From positions 62,001 to 126,000 of the forward strand of contig NZ_CP043329.1 in the NCBI RefSeq assembly GCF_008195825.1: a stretch of 64,000 nt of DNA. The letters run 5' to 3'. Shown here piece by piece: positions 1 to 9,036 of the stretch (its first letter is position 1; every line of letters starts with the position of its first letter). The stretch comes from Pedobacter aquae (GTDB lineage: Bacteria > Bacteroidota > Bacteroidia > Sphingobacteriales > Sphingobacteriaceae). Under the pieces are notes generated by a model that did not search any database, was not told the origin of the DNA, and saw nothing but the letters and a program-made list of their open reading frames with translations. Position numbers and translations under genes: made by a program.

Positions 1-1186
1 TGAGGCCAAAGAAGGTTTATTAGGTTTACTTAATATGTTTGCAGGAGGTTCTTTCTCTAGAGCTTCTATTTTCGCATTAGGGGTAATGCCTTATATTTCC
101 GCATCTATCGTGATTCAATTATTAGGGATTGCGGTTCCTTATTTTCAGAAATTGCAAAAGGAAGGTGAAAGTGGAAGAAAGAAGATTAATCAAATCACGC
201 GTTATTTGACTATTGTAATCACTGCTTTACAAGCTATAGGGTACGTTAAATCTCAAATTACTCCTGATGCCAGACTTATCGCTGAGCCGCTTTTTAGTAT
301 TACCTCTATGGTAGTATTAACAGCCGGAACAATGTTTGTGATGTGGATGGGTGAGAAAATAACGGATAAAGGTATTGGTAATGGTATTTCATTATTAATC
401 ATGGTGGGTATTATTGCCCAGCTTCCTTATGGTATTTCAGCAGAGTTCTTAAGTAGACAAAATGGTCAAGGAGGTTTAATTGCTTTCTTTATTGAGTTTG
501 TTGCCTTATTTGCAGTTGTGATGTTCACGGTATTGATTATTCAAGGAACTAGAAAAGTGCCTGTACAATACGCTAAAAAGATTGTTGGAAACAAACAATA
601 TGGTGGTGTTAGACAGTACATCCCTTTGAAGCTTAATGCTGCTGGTGTTATGCCTATCATTTTTGCTCAAGCAATTATGTTTATTCCTTCAACTATCGGA
701 CAGTTTTTTCCAGAAGCTCAATCTTCTTTATTAACTTCTTTTAGTGATTATACATCTTTAGCTTATAATTTAACTTTCGCTATTTTAATCATCCTGTTCA
801 CTTTCTTTTATACAGCCATTACGATTAATCCTAATCAAATGTCTGATGATATGAAAAAGAATGGCGGTTTTGTACCAGGTGTAAAACCAGGAAAAACAAC
901 GTCCGATTATATTGACGGAGTTATTTCCAAAATCACCTTACCAGGTTCTATATTTTTAGCTATTATAGCAATTTTACCTTCAATAGCAATTATTGCTGGA
1001 GTTAACTCACAGTTTGCACATTTCTTTGGAGGTACATCTTTATTGATATTAGTAGCTGTAGTTTTAGATACTTTACAGCAAGTAGAAAGTCATTTGTTAA
1101 TGCGTCATTACGATGGATTAATGAAAACAGGTAGAATTAAAGGACGTAATCCTGTAGGTGCAACAACTACTGGTCCTGCTATTTAA
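1..1186 (+). CDS. secY: SecY, preprotein translocase channel subunit (5' end outside window)
   Basis: SecY forms the membrane pore of the Sec translocase with SecE and SecG. The reading frame is open from base 2 and passes through the ATG at 35, so the start lies upstream. About 395 residues are visible, and roughly 50 N-terminal residues are missing compared with the usual length of about 445. Visible signs are repeated hydrophobic segments, the SASIVIQLL and GIGNGIS stretches, and a C-terminal region with MRHYDGLMKTGRIKGR, all typical of SecY. It ends 6 bases before map, as in the conserved spc operon order, so co-transcription is likely. Confidence 0.97.
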   Translation, partial: EAKEGLLGLLNMFAGGSFSRASIFALGVMPYISASIVIQLLGIAVPYFQKLQKEGESGRKKINQITRYLTIVITALQAIGYVKSQITPDARLIAEPLFSITSMVVLTAGTMFVMWMGEKITDKGIGNGISLLIMVGIIAQLPYGISAEFLSRQNGQGGLIAFFIEFVALFAVVMFTVLIIQGTRKVPVQYAKKIVGNKQYGGVRQYIPLKLNAAGVMPIIFAQAIMFIPSTIGQFFPEAQSSLLTSFSDYTSLAYNLTFAILIILFTFFYTAITINPNQMSDDMKKNGGFVPGVKPGKTTSDYIDGVISKITLPGSIFLAIIAILPSIAIIAGVNSQFAHFFGGTSLLILVAVVLDTLQQVESHLLMRHYDGLMKTGRIKGRNPVGATTTGPAI

Positions 1187-1192
1187 TATTCC

Positions 1193-1978
1193 ATGCCTAG
1201 AGTTATTTTAAAGACAGCAGAAGAGATAGAGATGATTAGGGAGAGTTCTTTGTTAGTAGCTAAAACCCATGGTGAGGTTGCTAAGATAATTGGTCCAGGA
1301 ATTACTACTCAGAAGTTGAATGATTTAGCAGAAGAGTTTATTAGAGATAACGGTGGCATACCAGCTTTTCTAAATTATAATGGATTCCCTTACTCGCTAT
1401 GTATTTCTTTAAATGATCAGGTAGTGCATGGCTTTCCTGGAAAGTATGTTCTTAAAGAAGGAGATATTGTTTCTGTTGATTGTGGTGTAGTTAAGAATAA
1501 TTTTTACGGTGACTCTGCCTATACTTTCGCAATTGGTGATATAGATGAGGAGGCTGAAAAATTATTAAGAGTAACCAAAGAATGTCTTCTTAAAGGAATA
1601 GAAAAAGCTGTAGCAGGTAACAGAATAGGTGATTTAGCTTATGCTATTCAAGAGCATGCAGAAAGCAATGGTTTTGGAGTGGTAAGAGAGTTGGTAGGAC
1701 ATGGCGTTGGCCATAGATTACATGAAAAACCAGAAGTACCTAATTACGGTAAAAGAGGAGTAGGCATAAAGTTGGAAGAAGGAATGGTTCTAGCAATAGA
1801 GCCTATGATAAATGCGGGAAGAGCTGGTGTTAAATTTTGGGATGATGGATGGACAGTATCAACTGTAGATAAGAAACCATCAGCTCATTTTGAACACACG
1901 GTGGCAGTTAAAAAGGGCAAAGCAGATGTCTTATCGTCCTTTACGTACATTGAAGAAGTTTTAAATAATAAAATTTAA
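1193..1978 (+). CDS. map: type I methionine aminopeptidase
   Basis: It removes the initiator methionine from nascent proteins in the cytoplasm. The protein has 261 residues, the family's usual size. The metal-binding pita-bread fold is recognisable: VSVDCGVV and GDSAYTF carry the two Asp ligands, GHGVGHRLHE carries the His, and LAIEPM and HFEHTVAV carry the two Glu ligands. The ATG follows the secY stop by 6 bases. It sits between secY and infA, as in many Bacteroidetes ribosomal operons. Confidence 0.97.
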   Translation: MPRVILKTAEEIEMIRESSLLVAKTHGEVAKIIGPGITTQKLNDLAEEFIRDNGGIPAFLNYNGFPYSLCISLNDQVVHGFPGKYVLKEGDIVSVDCGVVKNNFYGDSAYTFAIGDIDEEAEKLLRVTKECLLKGIEKAVAGNRIGDLAYAIQEHAESNGFGVVRELVGHGVGHRLHEKPEVPNYGKRGVGIKLEEGMVLAIEPMINAGRAGVKFWDDGWTVSTVDKKPSAHFEHTVAVKKGKADVLSSFTYIEEVLNNKI

Positions 1979-2004
1979 ATATTAAAAAATTTTATTTAAT
2001 TTTG
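1975..2004 (+). promoter_or_regulatory. candidate promoter for infA and downstream ribosomal genes
   Basis: TAATTTTG at 1997-2004 fits the Bacteroidetes -7 box TAnnTTTG. The -33 position, 19 bases upstream, reads TTA instead of TTG, so the match is partial. A small stem (CCCGC/GTGGG, 2008-2021) follows in the 5' leader. This may allow infA onward to be expressed separately from secY-map. Confidence 0.45.
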
Positions 2005-2048
2005 CAGCCCGCTTTAGTGGGTAGAATTAAATAAATAATAATTATTAT

Positions 2049-2267
2049 ATGGCTAAACAATCCTCTATTGAGCAAGACGGAGTAATTAAAGAAGCATTAT
2101 CAAATGCGATGTTTCGTGTTGAATTAGAGAACGGTCATGAGATCATAGCACATATTTCTGGTAAGATGAGGATGCACTACATCAAAATTTTACCAGGCGA
2201 TAGAGTGAAACTGGAGATGTCTCCTTATGATCTTACTAAGGGTAGAATTACTTATAGATATAAATAA
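2049..2267 (+). CDS. infA: translation initiation factor IF-1
   Basis: A 72-residue OB-fold protein that binds the ribosomal A site during initiation. The sequence matches the family end to end, with [21 protein letters not shown] and the C-terminal [13 protein letters not shown]. It is followed 4 bases later by rpmJ, as in most bacteria. Confidence 0.97.
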   Translation: MAKQSSIEQDGVIKEALSNAMFRVELENGHEIIAHISGKMRMHYIKILPGDRVKLEMSPYDLTKGRITYRYK

Positions 2268-2271
2268 GAAA

Positions 2272-2388
2272 ATGAAAGTTAGAGCATCCATTAAGAAGCG
2301 CAGCGCTGATTGTAAGGTGATCCGTAGAAAAGGAAAATTATACGTGATCAACAAAAAGAACCCTAAGTACAAGCAACGTCAAGGTTAA
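2272..2388 (+). CDS. rpmJ: 50S ribosomal protein L36
   Basis: A 38-residue protein beginning [10 protein letters not shown] and ending [10 protein letters not shown]. It has the zinc-finger-like core of L36 in the form with a Cys at position 14. It lies between infA and rpsM, its conserved location. Confidence 0.96.
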   Translation: MKVRASIKKRSADCKVIRRKGKLYVINKKNPKYKQRQG

Positions 2389-2420
2389 TCGAAAATTTTT
2401 AAACTATCAACAAATAATAA

Positions 2421-2797
2421 ATGGCAAGGATAGCAGGTATAGATTTACCAAAAAACAAAAGAGGAGAGATCGGCCTTACTTATATTTTTGGAATCGGTAG
2501 AAGTACAGCACAGTCAATTTTGGCTCAAGCTGGAATAGATTTCAATAAAAAGTTCAAGATTGGACCGATGAAGAATTAACAGCCATCCGTAACATCATTT
2601 CAGAATCAATCAAAGTTGAAGGACAACTACGTTCTGAGGTACAATTAAACATTAAACGTTTAATGGATATTGGATGTTACAGAGGATTACGTCACAGAAA
2701 AGGCTTACCATTACGTGGACAGAGAACTAAAAACAACTCTCGTACTCGTAAAGGAAAGAGAAAAACTGTTGCTAATAAGAAAAAGGCTACTAAATAA
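2421..2797 (+). CDS. rpsM: 30S ribosomal protein S13 (apparent single-base frameshift)
   Basis: S13 lies in the head of the small subunit and contacts the P-site tRNA. Translation from ATG 2421 gives [21 protein letters not shown] and stops early at 2577. Adding one A in the run at 2547-2551 restores a 125-residue S13 that continues [19 protein letters not shown] and ends with the basic tail [15 protein letters not shown]13 is essential, and the rest of the gene is perfectly conserved, so a sequencing or assembly error is the simplest explanation. Two bases of spacing logic also fit: without the lost A the gene length is one short of a multiple of three. Confidence 0.93.
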
Positions 2798-2813
2798 TAA
2801 TTGATAGTAAAAA

Positions 2814-3202
2814 ATGGCTAAGTCAAAAAAGTTACTAAAAAACGTGTTGTTGTTATTGAACCAGTTGGTCAAGCACATATCAACGCTACCTTTAATAACA
2901 TAATCATTACTCTTACAAATAATCAAGGACAAACTATTTCTTGGTCTTCAGCAGGTAAGCAAGGTTTTAAAGGTTCTAAAAAGAATACACCTTATGCAGC
3001 GTCACAAGCAGCAATTGATTGTGGAAAAGCAGCACACGATTTGGGTTTACGTAAAGTTGAGGTTTTTGTAAAAGGTCCAGGTTCAGGTCGTGAGTCTGCA
3101 ATCCGTACATTACAAAACTCAGGTTTGGAAGTTACAACTATAAAAGATATAACTCCACTACCTCACAATGGATGTCGTCCTCCTAAAAGAAGAAGAGTTT
3201 AA
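2814..3202 (+). CDS. rpsK: 30S ribosomal protein S11 (apparent single-base frameshift)
   Basis: S11 forms part of the platform of the small subunit near the mRNA exit. From ATG 2814 the frame reads MAKSKK and then departs. Adding one A to the run at 2825-2830 gives a complete 129-residue S11: [19 protein letters not shown], then [15 protein letters not shown], and the family signature near [13 protein letters not shown], ending [11 protein letters not shown]. It is the second consecutive ribosomal gene with one base lost from an A run, which supports an error in the sequence. Confidence 0.93.
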
Positions 3203-3207
3203 TAAAT

Positions 3208-3254
3208 TTTAAAGCTAAGATTCTCCTAGCGTTTGGTTAGGATGATACTTTAAA
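3208..3254 (+). promoter_or_regulatory. two-tier stem-loop in the rpsK-rpsD gap
   Basis: A perfect 7-bp outer stem, TTTAAAG at 3208-3214 with CTTTAAA at 3248-3254, encloses an inner stem TCCTA (3224-3228) with TAGGA (3238-3242). It ends 9 bases before the rpsD ATG. S4 is a known translational repressor of alpha operons in other bacteria; a similar role here is only inference. Confidence 0.4.
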
Positions 3255-3263
3255 CACAATAAA

Positions 3264-3872
3264 ATGGCAAGATATACCGGACCAAAGTCCAAAATCGCTC
3301 GTAAATTCAGAGAGCCAATTTTCGGCCCTGATAAAGCATTAGAAAGAAAAAATTATCCTCCTGGGCAACATGGTGCTTCTAAAAGAAGAGGAAAGCAATC
3401 AGAATATGCTGTTCAGTTAATGGAGAAACAAAAAGTAAAATACACTTATGGTGTATTAGAAAAGCAGTTCTCTAACTTATTCAAAAAAGCATCTTCAAGA
3501 GAAGGTATTACTGGTACAAATTTATTACAGCTTTTAGAAGCTCGTTTAGATAATACGGTATATCGTTTAGGCATCGCTCCAACAAGATCAGGTGCTCGTC
3601 AATTAGTTTCTCACAGACACATCATGGTAAATGGTGAAGTTGTTAATATCCCTTCTTACACTTTAAGAGCTGGCGATGTTATTGAAGTTCGTGAGAAGTC
3701 AAAATCACTAGAAGCAATTAGTAACTCGGTAGCTGGCCGTACTATTAATAAACACAACTGGTTAGAGTGGGATGCAAAAACCTTAACTGGTAAATTATTA
3801 CAGTATCCAGATCGTGATAGTATTCCTGAAAATATTAAGGAAAACTTAATCGTCGAGTTGTACTCTAAATAA
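3264..3872 (+). CDS. rpsD: 30S ribosomal protein S4
   Basis: A primary 16S rRNA-binding protein that nucleates small-subunit assembly. It has 202 residues, normal length. The N-terminal part reads [18 protein letters not shown] and carries NYPPGQHG. The S4 RNA-binding domain is at about residues 92-155 ([24 protein letters not shown]). It sits between rpsK and rpoA as usual, after a stem-loop that could be a control site. Confidence 0.97.
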   Translation: MARYTGPKSKIARKFREPIFGPDKALERKNYPPGQHGASKRRGKQSEYAVQLMEKQKVKYTYGVLEKQFSNLFKKASSREGITGTNLLQLLEARLDNTVYRLGIAPTRSGARQLVSHRHIMVNGEVVNIPSYTLRAGDVIEVREKSKSLEAISNSVAGRTINKHNWLEWDAKTLTGKLLQYPDRDSIPENIKENLIVELYSK

Positions 3873-3885
3873 TGATAAAATGATT

Positions 3886-3915
3886 AATTGCCAATTTCTA
3901 ACGAAGTTGGCAATT
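3886..3915 (+). promoter_or_regulatory. perfect 9-bp hairpin in the rpsD-rpoA gap
   Basis: AATTGCCAA (3886-3894) pairs with TTGGCAATT (3907-3915) around a 12-base loop. No T run follows, so it is not a typical intrinsic terminator. It may be an RNA-processing or attenuating element that sets rpoA levels relative to ribosomal proteins. Confidence 0.45.
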
Positions 3916-3958
3916 AGTTGTTTATCTAAGAATTAACGATAAAACATAAGGCAAATAA

Positions 3959-4951
3959 ATGGCAATTTTAGCATTTCAGAAACCTGACAAGGTAATTATG
4001 CAGAAATCTACAGATTTTGATGGTACGTTTGAATTTCGTCCGTTAGAACCTGGTTTTGGTGTTACTATAGGTAACGCTTTAAGAAGAATCCTGTTATCTT
4101 CATTAGAAGGTTACGCAATTACCTCAGTTCGTTTTTCAGGTGTATCACACGAGTTTTCTACCATCAAAGGTGTGGCAGAAGATGTTGTAGATATCATCTT
4201 AAATTTAAAACAAGTTCGTTTTAAGAAAACAGGCGAGTCTGGTGATTCAGAAAAAATCTTTGTGATCATCAACGGTCAGGAAAGTTTCAAAGCTGGAGAT
4301 ATTTCTAAGTTCTCTAATAATTTTGAGGTTTTAAACCCTGATTTTGTTATTTGCAACATGGAAGACTCTGTTACTTTAGAGATTGAATTAACAATTAATA
4401 AAGGTAGAGGTTACGTTTCTGCTGAGGAGAATAAAAATGCTGACGCTGTAGTTGGTGTTATTGCTATAGATTCAATCTATACTCCAATCAAAAATGTTAA
4501 ATATACTATTGAGAACTATCGTGTTGAGCAAAAGACTGACTACGAGAAGTTGTTATTAGATATTTCTACTGATGGTTCTATCCACCCTGAAGAAGCTCTT
4601 AAAGAAGCTGCTAAAATTTTAATTCAGCACTTTATGTTATTCTCTGATGAGAATTTAGTATTAGAGTCTCAAGCAAAAGAAGAAACTAAAGAAGTTGATG
4701 AGGAAGTTTTACACATGCGTAAAATCTTAAAAACTGAATTGGTTGACTTAGATCTTTCTGTAAGAGCTTTAAATTGCTTAAAAGCAGCTGATATTCGTTC
4801 ATTAGCAGAATTGGTTTCTTATGATGTTGCTGATATGTTAAAATTCAGAAACTTTGGTAAGAAATCATTAACAGAGATTCAAGAACTAGTAAAATCAAAA
4901 GGATTATCTTTTGGTATGAACTTGTCTAAATTTAAATTAGACGAAGAATAA
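3959..4951 (+). CDS. rpoA: DNA-directed RNA polymerase alpha subunit
   Basis: It nucleates RNA polymerase assembly and contacts promoter DNA and activators. It has 330 residues with both standard domains. The N-terminal dimerisation domain (residues 1 to about 230) carries [17 protein letters not shown] linker follows, then the C-terminal DNA-binding domain (about 255-325) with [19 protein letters not shown] and [12 protein letters not shown]. It is in its usual place between rpsD and rplQ. Confidence 0.97.
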   Translation: MAILAFQKPDKVIMQKSTDFDGTFEFRPLEPGFGVTIGNALRRILLSSLEGYAITSVRFSGVSHEFSTIKGVAEDVVDIILNLKQVRFKKTGESGDSEKIFVIINGQESFKAGDISKFSNNFEVLNPDFVICNMEDSVTLEIELTINKGRGYVSAEENKNADAVVGVIAIDSIYTPIKNVKYTIENYRVEQKTDYEKLLLDISTDGSIHPEEALKEAAKILIQHFMLFSDENLVLESQAKEETKEVDEEVLHMRKILKTELVDLDLSVRALNCLKAADIRSLAELVSYDVADMLKFRNFGKKSLTEIQELVKSKGLSFGMNLSKFKLDEE

Positions 4952-4981
4952 TCTTTTAAAGATTATATAAAAGCGAAAATC

Positions 4982-5029
4982 TCGCATAATTCCCGGCTCG
5001 CCATAGGGGCTTGAGCTGACGGTATGCGA
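4982..5029 (+). promoter_or_regulatory. structured leader before rplQ
   Basis: TCGCATA (4982-4988) pairs perfectly with TATGCGA (5023-5029), and GCTC (4996-4999) with GAGC (5013-5016) inside it. The stretch is GC-rich compared with its surroundings and ends 14 bases before the rplQ ATG. Function unknown; an RNA control or processing element is plausible. Confidence 0.35.
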
Positions 5030-5043
5030 AAATTAATATAGTA

Positions 5044-5574
5044 ATGAGACACGGAAAAAAAATTAATCATTTAGGTCGTACAGATAGTCACCGTAAGGCG
5101 ATGTTATCTAACATGGCATCTTCGCTTATTTTACACAAGCGTATTACTACAACCTTAGCAAAAGCAAAAGCTTTACGTACTTATGTAGAGCCTATCTTAA
5201 CTAAGTCTAAAAATGATACTACTCACTCTCGTCGTACAGTATTCCAATTGCTACAAAACAAAGAAGTTGTTACAACTTTATTCCGTGAAGTAGCTGAGAA
5301 AATTGCATCAAGACCGGGTGGTTACACTCGTATCATTAAATTAGGTAATCGTTTAGGTGATAATGCTTCTATGGCTATTGTAGAATTGGTAGACTTTAAT
5401 GAAGTTTACGGTACTGAAGCTAAAGTTGAGAAAAAATCAACTCGTAGAAGAGGTTCTGGTAGCAAAGCTAAAGTTGCAGCACCTGCTGTAGTTGCAGAAA
5501 CAACTGAAGAAGTTGTTGAAGCACCAGCACAAGAAGAAGCATCTAATGAAGCTTCTGAAGAAGAAAAAGCATAA
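5044..5574 (+). CDS. rplQ: 50S ribosomal protein L17
   Basis: L17 lies near the peptide exit tunnel. The first 120 residues or so match the family ([20 protein letters not shown], then [16 protein letters not shown]). The total is 176 residues because of an acidic, Ala/Glu-rich C-terminal tail from about residue 125, which begins with a basic patch [12 protein letters not shown]. Such tails are common in Bacteroidetes L17. It is the last gene before a strong terminator, so it closes the alpha operon. Confidence 0.96.
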   Translation: MRHGKKINHLGRTDSHRKAMLSNMASSLILHKRITTTLAKAKALRTYVEPILTKSKNDTTHSRRTVFQLLQNKEVVTTLFREVAEKIASRPGGYTRIIKLGNRLGDNASMAIVELVDFNEVYGTEAKVEKKSTRRRGSGSKAKVAAPAVVAETTEEVVEAPAQEEASNEASEEEKA

Positions 5575-5596
5575 TTATCTTAACAAGATATTAAGA

Positions 5597-5628
5597 AAAC
5601 CCTAGTCATTTGGCTAGGGTTTTTTTGT
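5597..5628 (+). terminator. intrinsic terminator of the ribosomal operon
   Basis: AAACCCTAG (5597-5605) pairs with CTAGGGTTT (5614-5622), followed directly by a T run to 5627. It starts 22 bases after the rplQ stop. Confidence 0.9.
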
Positions 5629-5836
5629 TGACTTTTTTATTAATTTTTTTGAGTTTTGAAATATTTACGACCATGTTTATTTATAAGGTTAACCTAGGAA
5701 AAGCTAATACTAGCAATACCCCGCGTAAAATAGACCGGATAGCAATGGTATTGGCGCAGTTTACGGAGCCAATAAGAATGGATAGCCGGACTAGCGTATG
5801 ATATAAAAAACTGCTATTGCTCTTCAAAATAAAATC

Positions 5837-5849
5837 TGACAACATGTCA
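5837..5849 (+). promoter_or_regulatory. inverted repeat TGACA-N3-TGTCA upstream of dnaK
   Basis: A perfect 5-bp inverted repeat with a 3-base spacer, about 75 bases upstream of a -24/-12-like element. This is a sensible position for an activator or heat-shock regulator to bind. A further half-site CTGTCA lies at 5911-5916. The rest of the 5629-5985 gap holds no convincing gene. Confidence 0.4.
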
Positions 5850-5924
5850 TTCTTAGGGTGTGTATTTTGTCTTTAAAATCTATAGCTTTTGAAATTATGG
5901 ATATAAAATCCTGTCAAAATTCTA

Positions 5925-5941
5925 TTGGCATAGGCATTGAT
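5925..5941 (+). promoter_or_regulatory. candidate sigma-54-like promoter of dnaK
   Basis: TTGGCATAGGCATTGAT resembles the -24/-12 consensus TGGCAC-N5-TTGCW. GG is correctly placed, but GA stands in place of GC at -12. It lies about 45 bases before the dnaK ATG. No clear TAnnTTTG box is visible nearby, which makes an alternative sigma factor plausible but not proven. Confidence 0.35.
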
Positions 5942-5985
5942 AATGTTGGTTTATTAAAGATTTGTAAATAATAAATTTATATAGT

Positions 5986-7896
5986 ATGTCAAAAATTATT
6001 GGTATAGACTTAGGAACAACAAACTCTTGTGTTGCGGTAATGGAGGGTAACGAACCTGTAGTTATAGCAAACAGCGAGGGAAAGCGTACAACGCCATCAA
6101 TTGTAGCATTTGTTGAAGGTGGTGAGCGTAAAGTTGGTGATCCTGCAAAACGCCAGGCTATTACTAACCCTACTAAGACTATTTATTCTGTAAAGCGTTT
6201 TATGGGTAACAGCTTTGATGAAGTTACTAAAGAGGTTGGGCGTGTTCCTTATAAAGTTGTTAAAGGAGATAACAATACGCCGAGAGTGGAGATTGATGAT
6301 AGAAAATATACGCCTCAGGAAATTTCTGCAATGACGCTTCAGAAAATGAAGAAAACTGCAGAGGATTTTTTAGGAACTGAAGTTACCGAAGCTGTTATTA
6401 CAGTACCAGCTTATTTTAACGATGCGCAAAGACAAGCAACTAAGGAAGCTGGTGAAATTGCAGGTCTTAAAGTAAGAAGAATTATAAACGAGCCTACTGC
6501 TGCGGCTCTAGCTTATGGTTTAGATAAAACCAATAAGGATATGAAAATTGTTGTGTTTGACTGCGGTGGTGGTACACATGACGTTTCTATCTTAGAGTTA
6601 GGTGACGGTGTTTTTGAAGTTAAATCTACAGATGGTGATACCCATTTAGGTGGTGATGATTTTGACCAAGTAATTATAGATTGGTTATCTGAGGAGTTTA
6701 AAGTTGAGAACGGAATGGATTTAACCAAAGATCCGATGGCTTTACAACGTTTAAAAGAGGCTGCTGAAAAAGCTAAGATTGAGCTTTCTAGTGGTACTTC
6801 TACAGAGATAAATTTACCGTATATTACCGCTGATGCTAGTGGACCAAAGCACTTGGTACGTAATTTATCAAGAGCGAAATTCGAATCATTAGCAGGTGAT
6901 TTGATAAAACGTACGATAGATCCATGTAAATCTGCTTTGAAAAATGCAGGTTTATCAACTTCTGATATTGATGAGATTATCTTAGTTGGTGGTTCTACAC
7001 GTATCCCGGCTATACAAGAAGCGGTTGAGAAGTTCTTCGGCAAAGCGCCTTCTAAAGGCGTTAACCCTGATGAAGTTGTAGCTATTGGTGCTGCCATTCA
7101 AGGTGGTGTTTTAACTGGTGAGGTTAAAGATGTATTGTTATTGGATGTTACTCCGCTTTCTTTAGGTATTGAAACTATGGGTGGCGTAATGACAAAATTA
7201 ATTGACGCTAATACAACCATTCCTACTAAAAAATCTGAGACTTTCTCTACAGCGTCAGACAATCAGCCATCAGTGGAGATTCATATCTTACAGGGCGAGC
7301 GTCCAATGGCAAAAGATAACAGAACTATCGGGCGTTTTCATTTAGATGGTATTCCACCAGCGCCAAGAGGAGTGCCGCAAGTTGAAGTAACTTTTGATAT
7401 TGATGCTAATGGTATTTTACATGTAGGTGCTAAAGATAAAGCAACTGGTAAAGAGCAAAAAATAAGAATTGAAGCATCTTCTGGTTTATCTGATGATGAA
7501 ATCAAGAAAATGAAAGAAGAGGCAGAGAGAAATGCTGAATCTGATAAACAAGCAAAAGAAGAAGCGGATAAGATTAATGCTGCTGATGCTTTAGTATTCT
7601 CTACAGAGAAACAATTGAAAGAATACGGAGATAAAATTCCTGCTGATAAAAAAGGAGCTATTGAGGATGCTTTAAAAGCACTTAAAGATGCTTACGCAGC
7701 TAAGAATTTTGCTGATATTGATGCAGCTTCAGAGAAATTAAATACAGCGTGGGCTGCAGCTTCTGAAGATATGTATAAAGCAGGAGCCGAAGCAGAGGGA
7801 CAAGCACAAGGTGCACCTCAGGATAATGCTTCAGCTGGTGCTGATGATGTTACTGATGTAGACTTCGAGGAAGTGAAAGACGAAGATAAGAAGTAA
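5986..7896 (+). CDS. dnaK: molecular chaperone DnaK (Hsp70)
   Basis: An ATP-dependent chaperone that binds unfolded segments together with DnaJ and GrpE. It has 636 residues, full length. The nucleotide-binding domain starts [20 protein letters not shown] and contains the [12 protein letters not shown] and [14 protein letters not shown] signatures. The substrate-binding domain follows from about residue 385, then a helical lid and the C-terminal [13 protein letters not shown] tail. The DLGGGT motif reads DCGGGT (residues 191-196), a small variation. It is a single-gene unit between an unusual promoter region and a 20-bp terminator. Confidence 0.98.
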   Translation: MSKIIGIDLGTTNSCVAVMEGNEPVVIANSEGKRTTPSIVAFVEGGERKVGDPAKRQAITNPTKTIYSVKRFMGNSFDEVTKEVGRVPYKVVKGDNNTPRVEIDDRKYTPQEISAMTLQKMKKTAEDFLGTEVTEAVITVPAYFNDAQRQATKEAGEIAGLKVRRIINEPTAAALAYGLDKTNKDMKIVVFDCGGGTHDVSILELGDGVFEVKSTDGDTHLGGDDFDQVIIDWLSEEFKVENGMDLTKDPMALQRLKEAAEKAKIELSSGTSTEINLPYITADASGPKHLVRNLSRAKFESLAGDLIKRTIDPCKSALKNAGLSTSDIDEIILVGGSTRIPAIQEAVEKFFGKAPSKGVNPDEVVAIGAAIQGGVLTGEVKDVLLLDVTPLSLGIETMGGVMTKLIDANTTIPTKKSETFSTASDNQPSVEIHILQGERPMAKDNRTIGRFHLDGIPPAPRGVPQVEVTFDIDANGILHVGAKDKATGKEQKIRIEASSGLSDDEIKKMKEEAERNAESDKQAKEEADKINAADALVFSTEKQLKEYGDKIPADKKGAIEDALKALKDAYAAKNFADIDAASEKLNTAWAAASEDMYKAGAEAEGQAQGAPQDNASAGADDVTDVDFEEVKDEDKK

Positions 7897-7910
7897 TAAG
7901 TTTACAGATT

Positions 7911-7955
7911 AAAAGAGAAGCCTGATTGAATTTTTCAATCAGGCTTCTCTTTTTT
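7911..7955. terminator. bidirectional terminator between dnaK and a convergent gene
   Basis: A perfect 20-bp stem: 7911-7930 pairs with 7934-7953 around a TTT loop, and the core is GAGAAGCCTGATTGAA. It has A/T runs on both sides, so it can end dnaK on the plus strand and the nucleotidyltransferase gene on the minus strand. Confidence 0.93.
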
Positions 7956-7975
7956 ATGCTATTTGTATAGCTATT

Positions 7976-8880
7976 TTACCAAAGTTTGCTTGGGTAAACA
8001 CCAGTTTGTACCAATTTATTTATACTTTCTTGTACAATAGGTTTATCTTCTTTGTAAGTAACGCCAAACCATTTTTCGTCTGTAGGGATTACTTTAAAAG
8101 AAGCTTCTTTAGATTTGATTAAATGATCTGCAATTAAAGGAATAAAAAATTCTGCTTTTGGTTTATCTTCATTTGCAGCAACAAATTGTGTGAAAAGTTT
8201 TTCTGCAATAGGGAATACAGAAGGAGTAAAGCCCCAGAAGTTCATAGAAACAGGCGTAGAAGCCGGAAGTTCTACTTTTTCATCGTTTTCTTCGTAGTAA
8301 ATCTTACCATTTTCTGGAAATACTTTTGTACGTTCGTTAATAGCGGCAAGCTCATCACTGTCATTTGTTTGGCAAACACCTCTAGAAACCGCTCCGTTTT
8401 CAGATAATGTATTCCCTATTTTATAACCAACCATGCAATATTTATCCTCAGCAGATTCGTTATTTAAGAATTGAACCATTTTTTCAAATGCTTCAAAGCC
8501 ATAATAATCATCGGCATTAATGACACAGAAGGGCTCATGAATTTGATTTTTAGCTTCTAAAATAGCATGTCCGGTTCCCCAAGGTTTTTCTCTGTATATT
8601 TCTTTATCTATACCGTATTTTTTAAATCAAAAGTTTGAAAAACATAGTCTGTTTCTACTTTTCCTTTTAGTTTAGGTTCAAAAATAGCCTTAAAGTTTTC
8701 TGCAAACTCTTCACGAATGATGAATGATATTTTTCCAAATCCAGCGTTTATGGCATCGTAAATAGAATAATCAATAATGGTTTCTCCATTAGGACCAAAT
8801 CCATCAATTTGTTTCATACTGCCATAACGGCTGGCCATCCCCGCGGCTAAGATTAATAAAGTAGGTTTTTTCATATACAT
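7976..8880 (-). CDS. sugar-phosphate nucleotidyltransferase family protein (apparent frameshift)
   Basis: A member of the NTP-transferase family that activates sugar phosphates as NDP-sugars; the substrate is not evident. The N-terminal piece (8608-8880) has the nucleotide-binding signature LILAAGMASRYGSMKQIDGF. The C-terminal piece (7976-8479) has GYKIGNTLSENGAVSRGVC and a WFGVTYKED motif near the end. Adding one T in the run at 8618-8623 (A on the coding strand) joins them into a protein of about 301 residues through KKYGIDKEIYREKPWGTGHA and the Asp-containing NADDYYGFEAFEKM stretch. The break is a single A/T loss like the others in the window, so the gene is probably intact. The start may be ATG 8880 or 8874. 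Confidence 0.85.
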
Positions 8881-9036
8881 AATAGTTCTAACCCATTCGT
8901 TTTTGGGTAGCTTAAAAATTGCTCTAAATTAAAGAAATATTTTATGTTAAAGATAAACTTCTTTAAAGCGTTCATGTTAAATTCAATGTTCTGTAGCCTT
9001 GCAATTCTCTTGCCTAAAATTGTGAAATTTAGAAAA

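Noticed and set aside
2547-2830. Programmed frameshifts in rpsM and rpsK
   Set aside because: No slippery heptamer with a stimulatory structure is known for these genes, and six other genes in the window show the same one-base A/T loss, so sequence error is simpler.
4952-5043. Known riboswitch class before rplQ
   Set aside because: The stem is clear, but I cannot match it to any ligand-binding riboswitch; kept only as a structured leader.
5610-5801. 63-residue ORF between rplQ and dnaK
   Set aside because: It starts inside the ribosomal operon terminator, has no family resemblance and no promoter; chance ORF.
6513-7097. 194-residue minus-strand ORF inside dnaK
   Set aside because: Antisense shadow of a highly conserved coding region with biased codon use.
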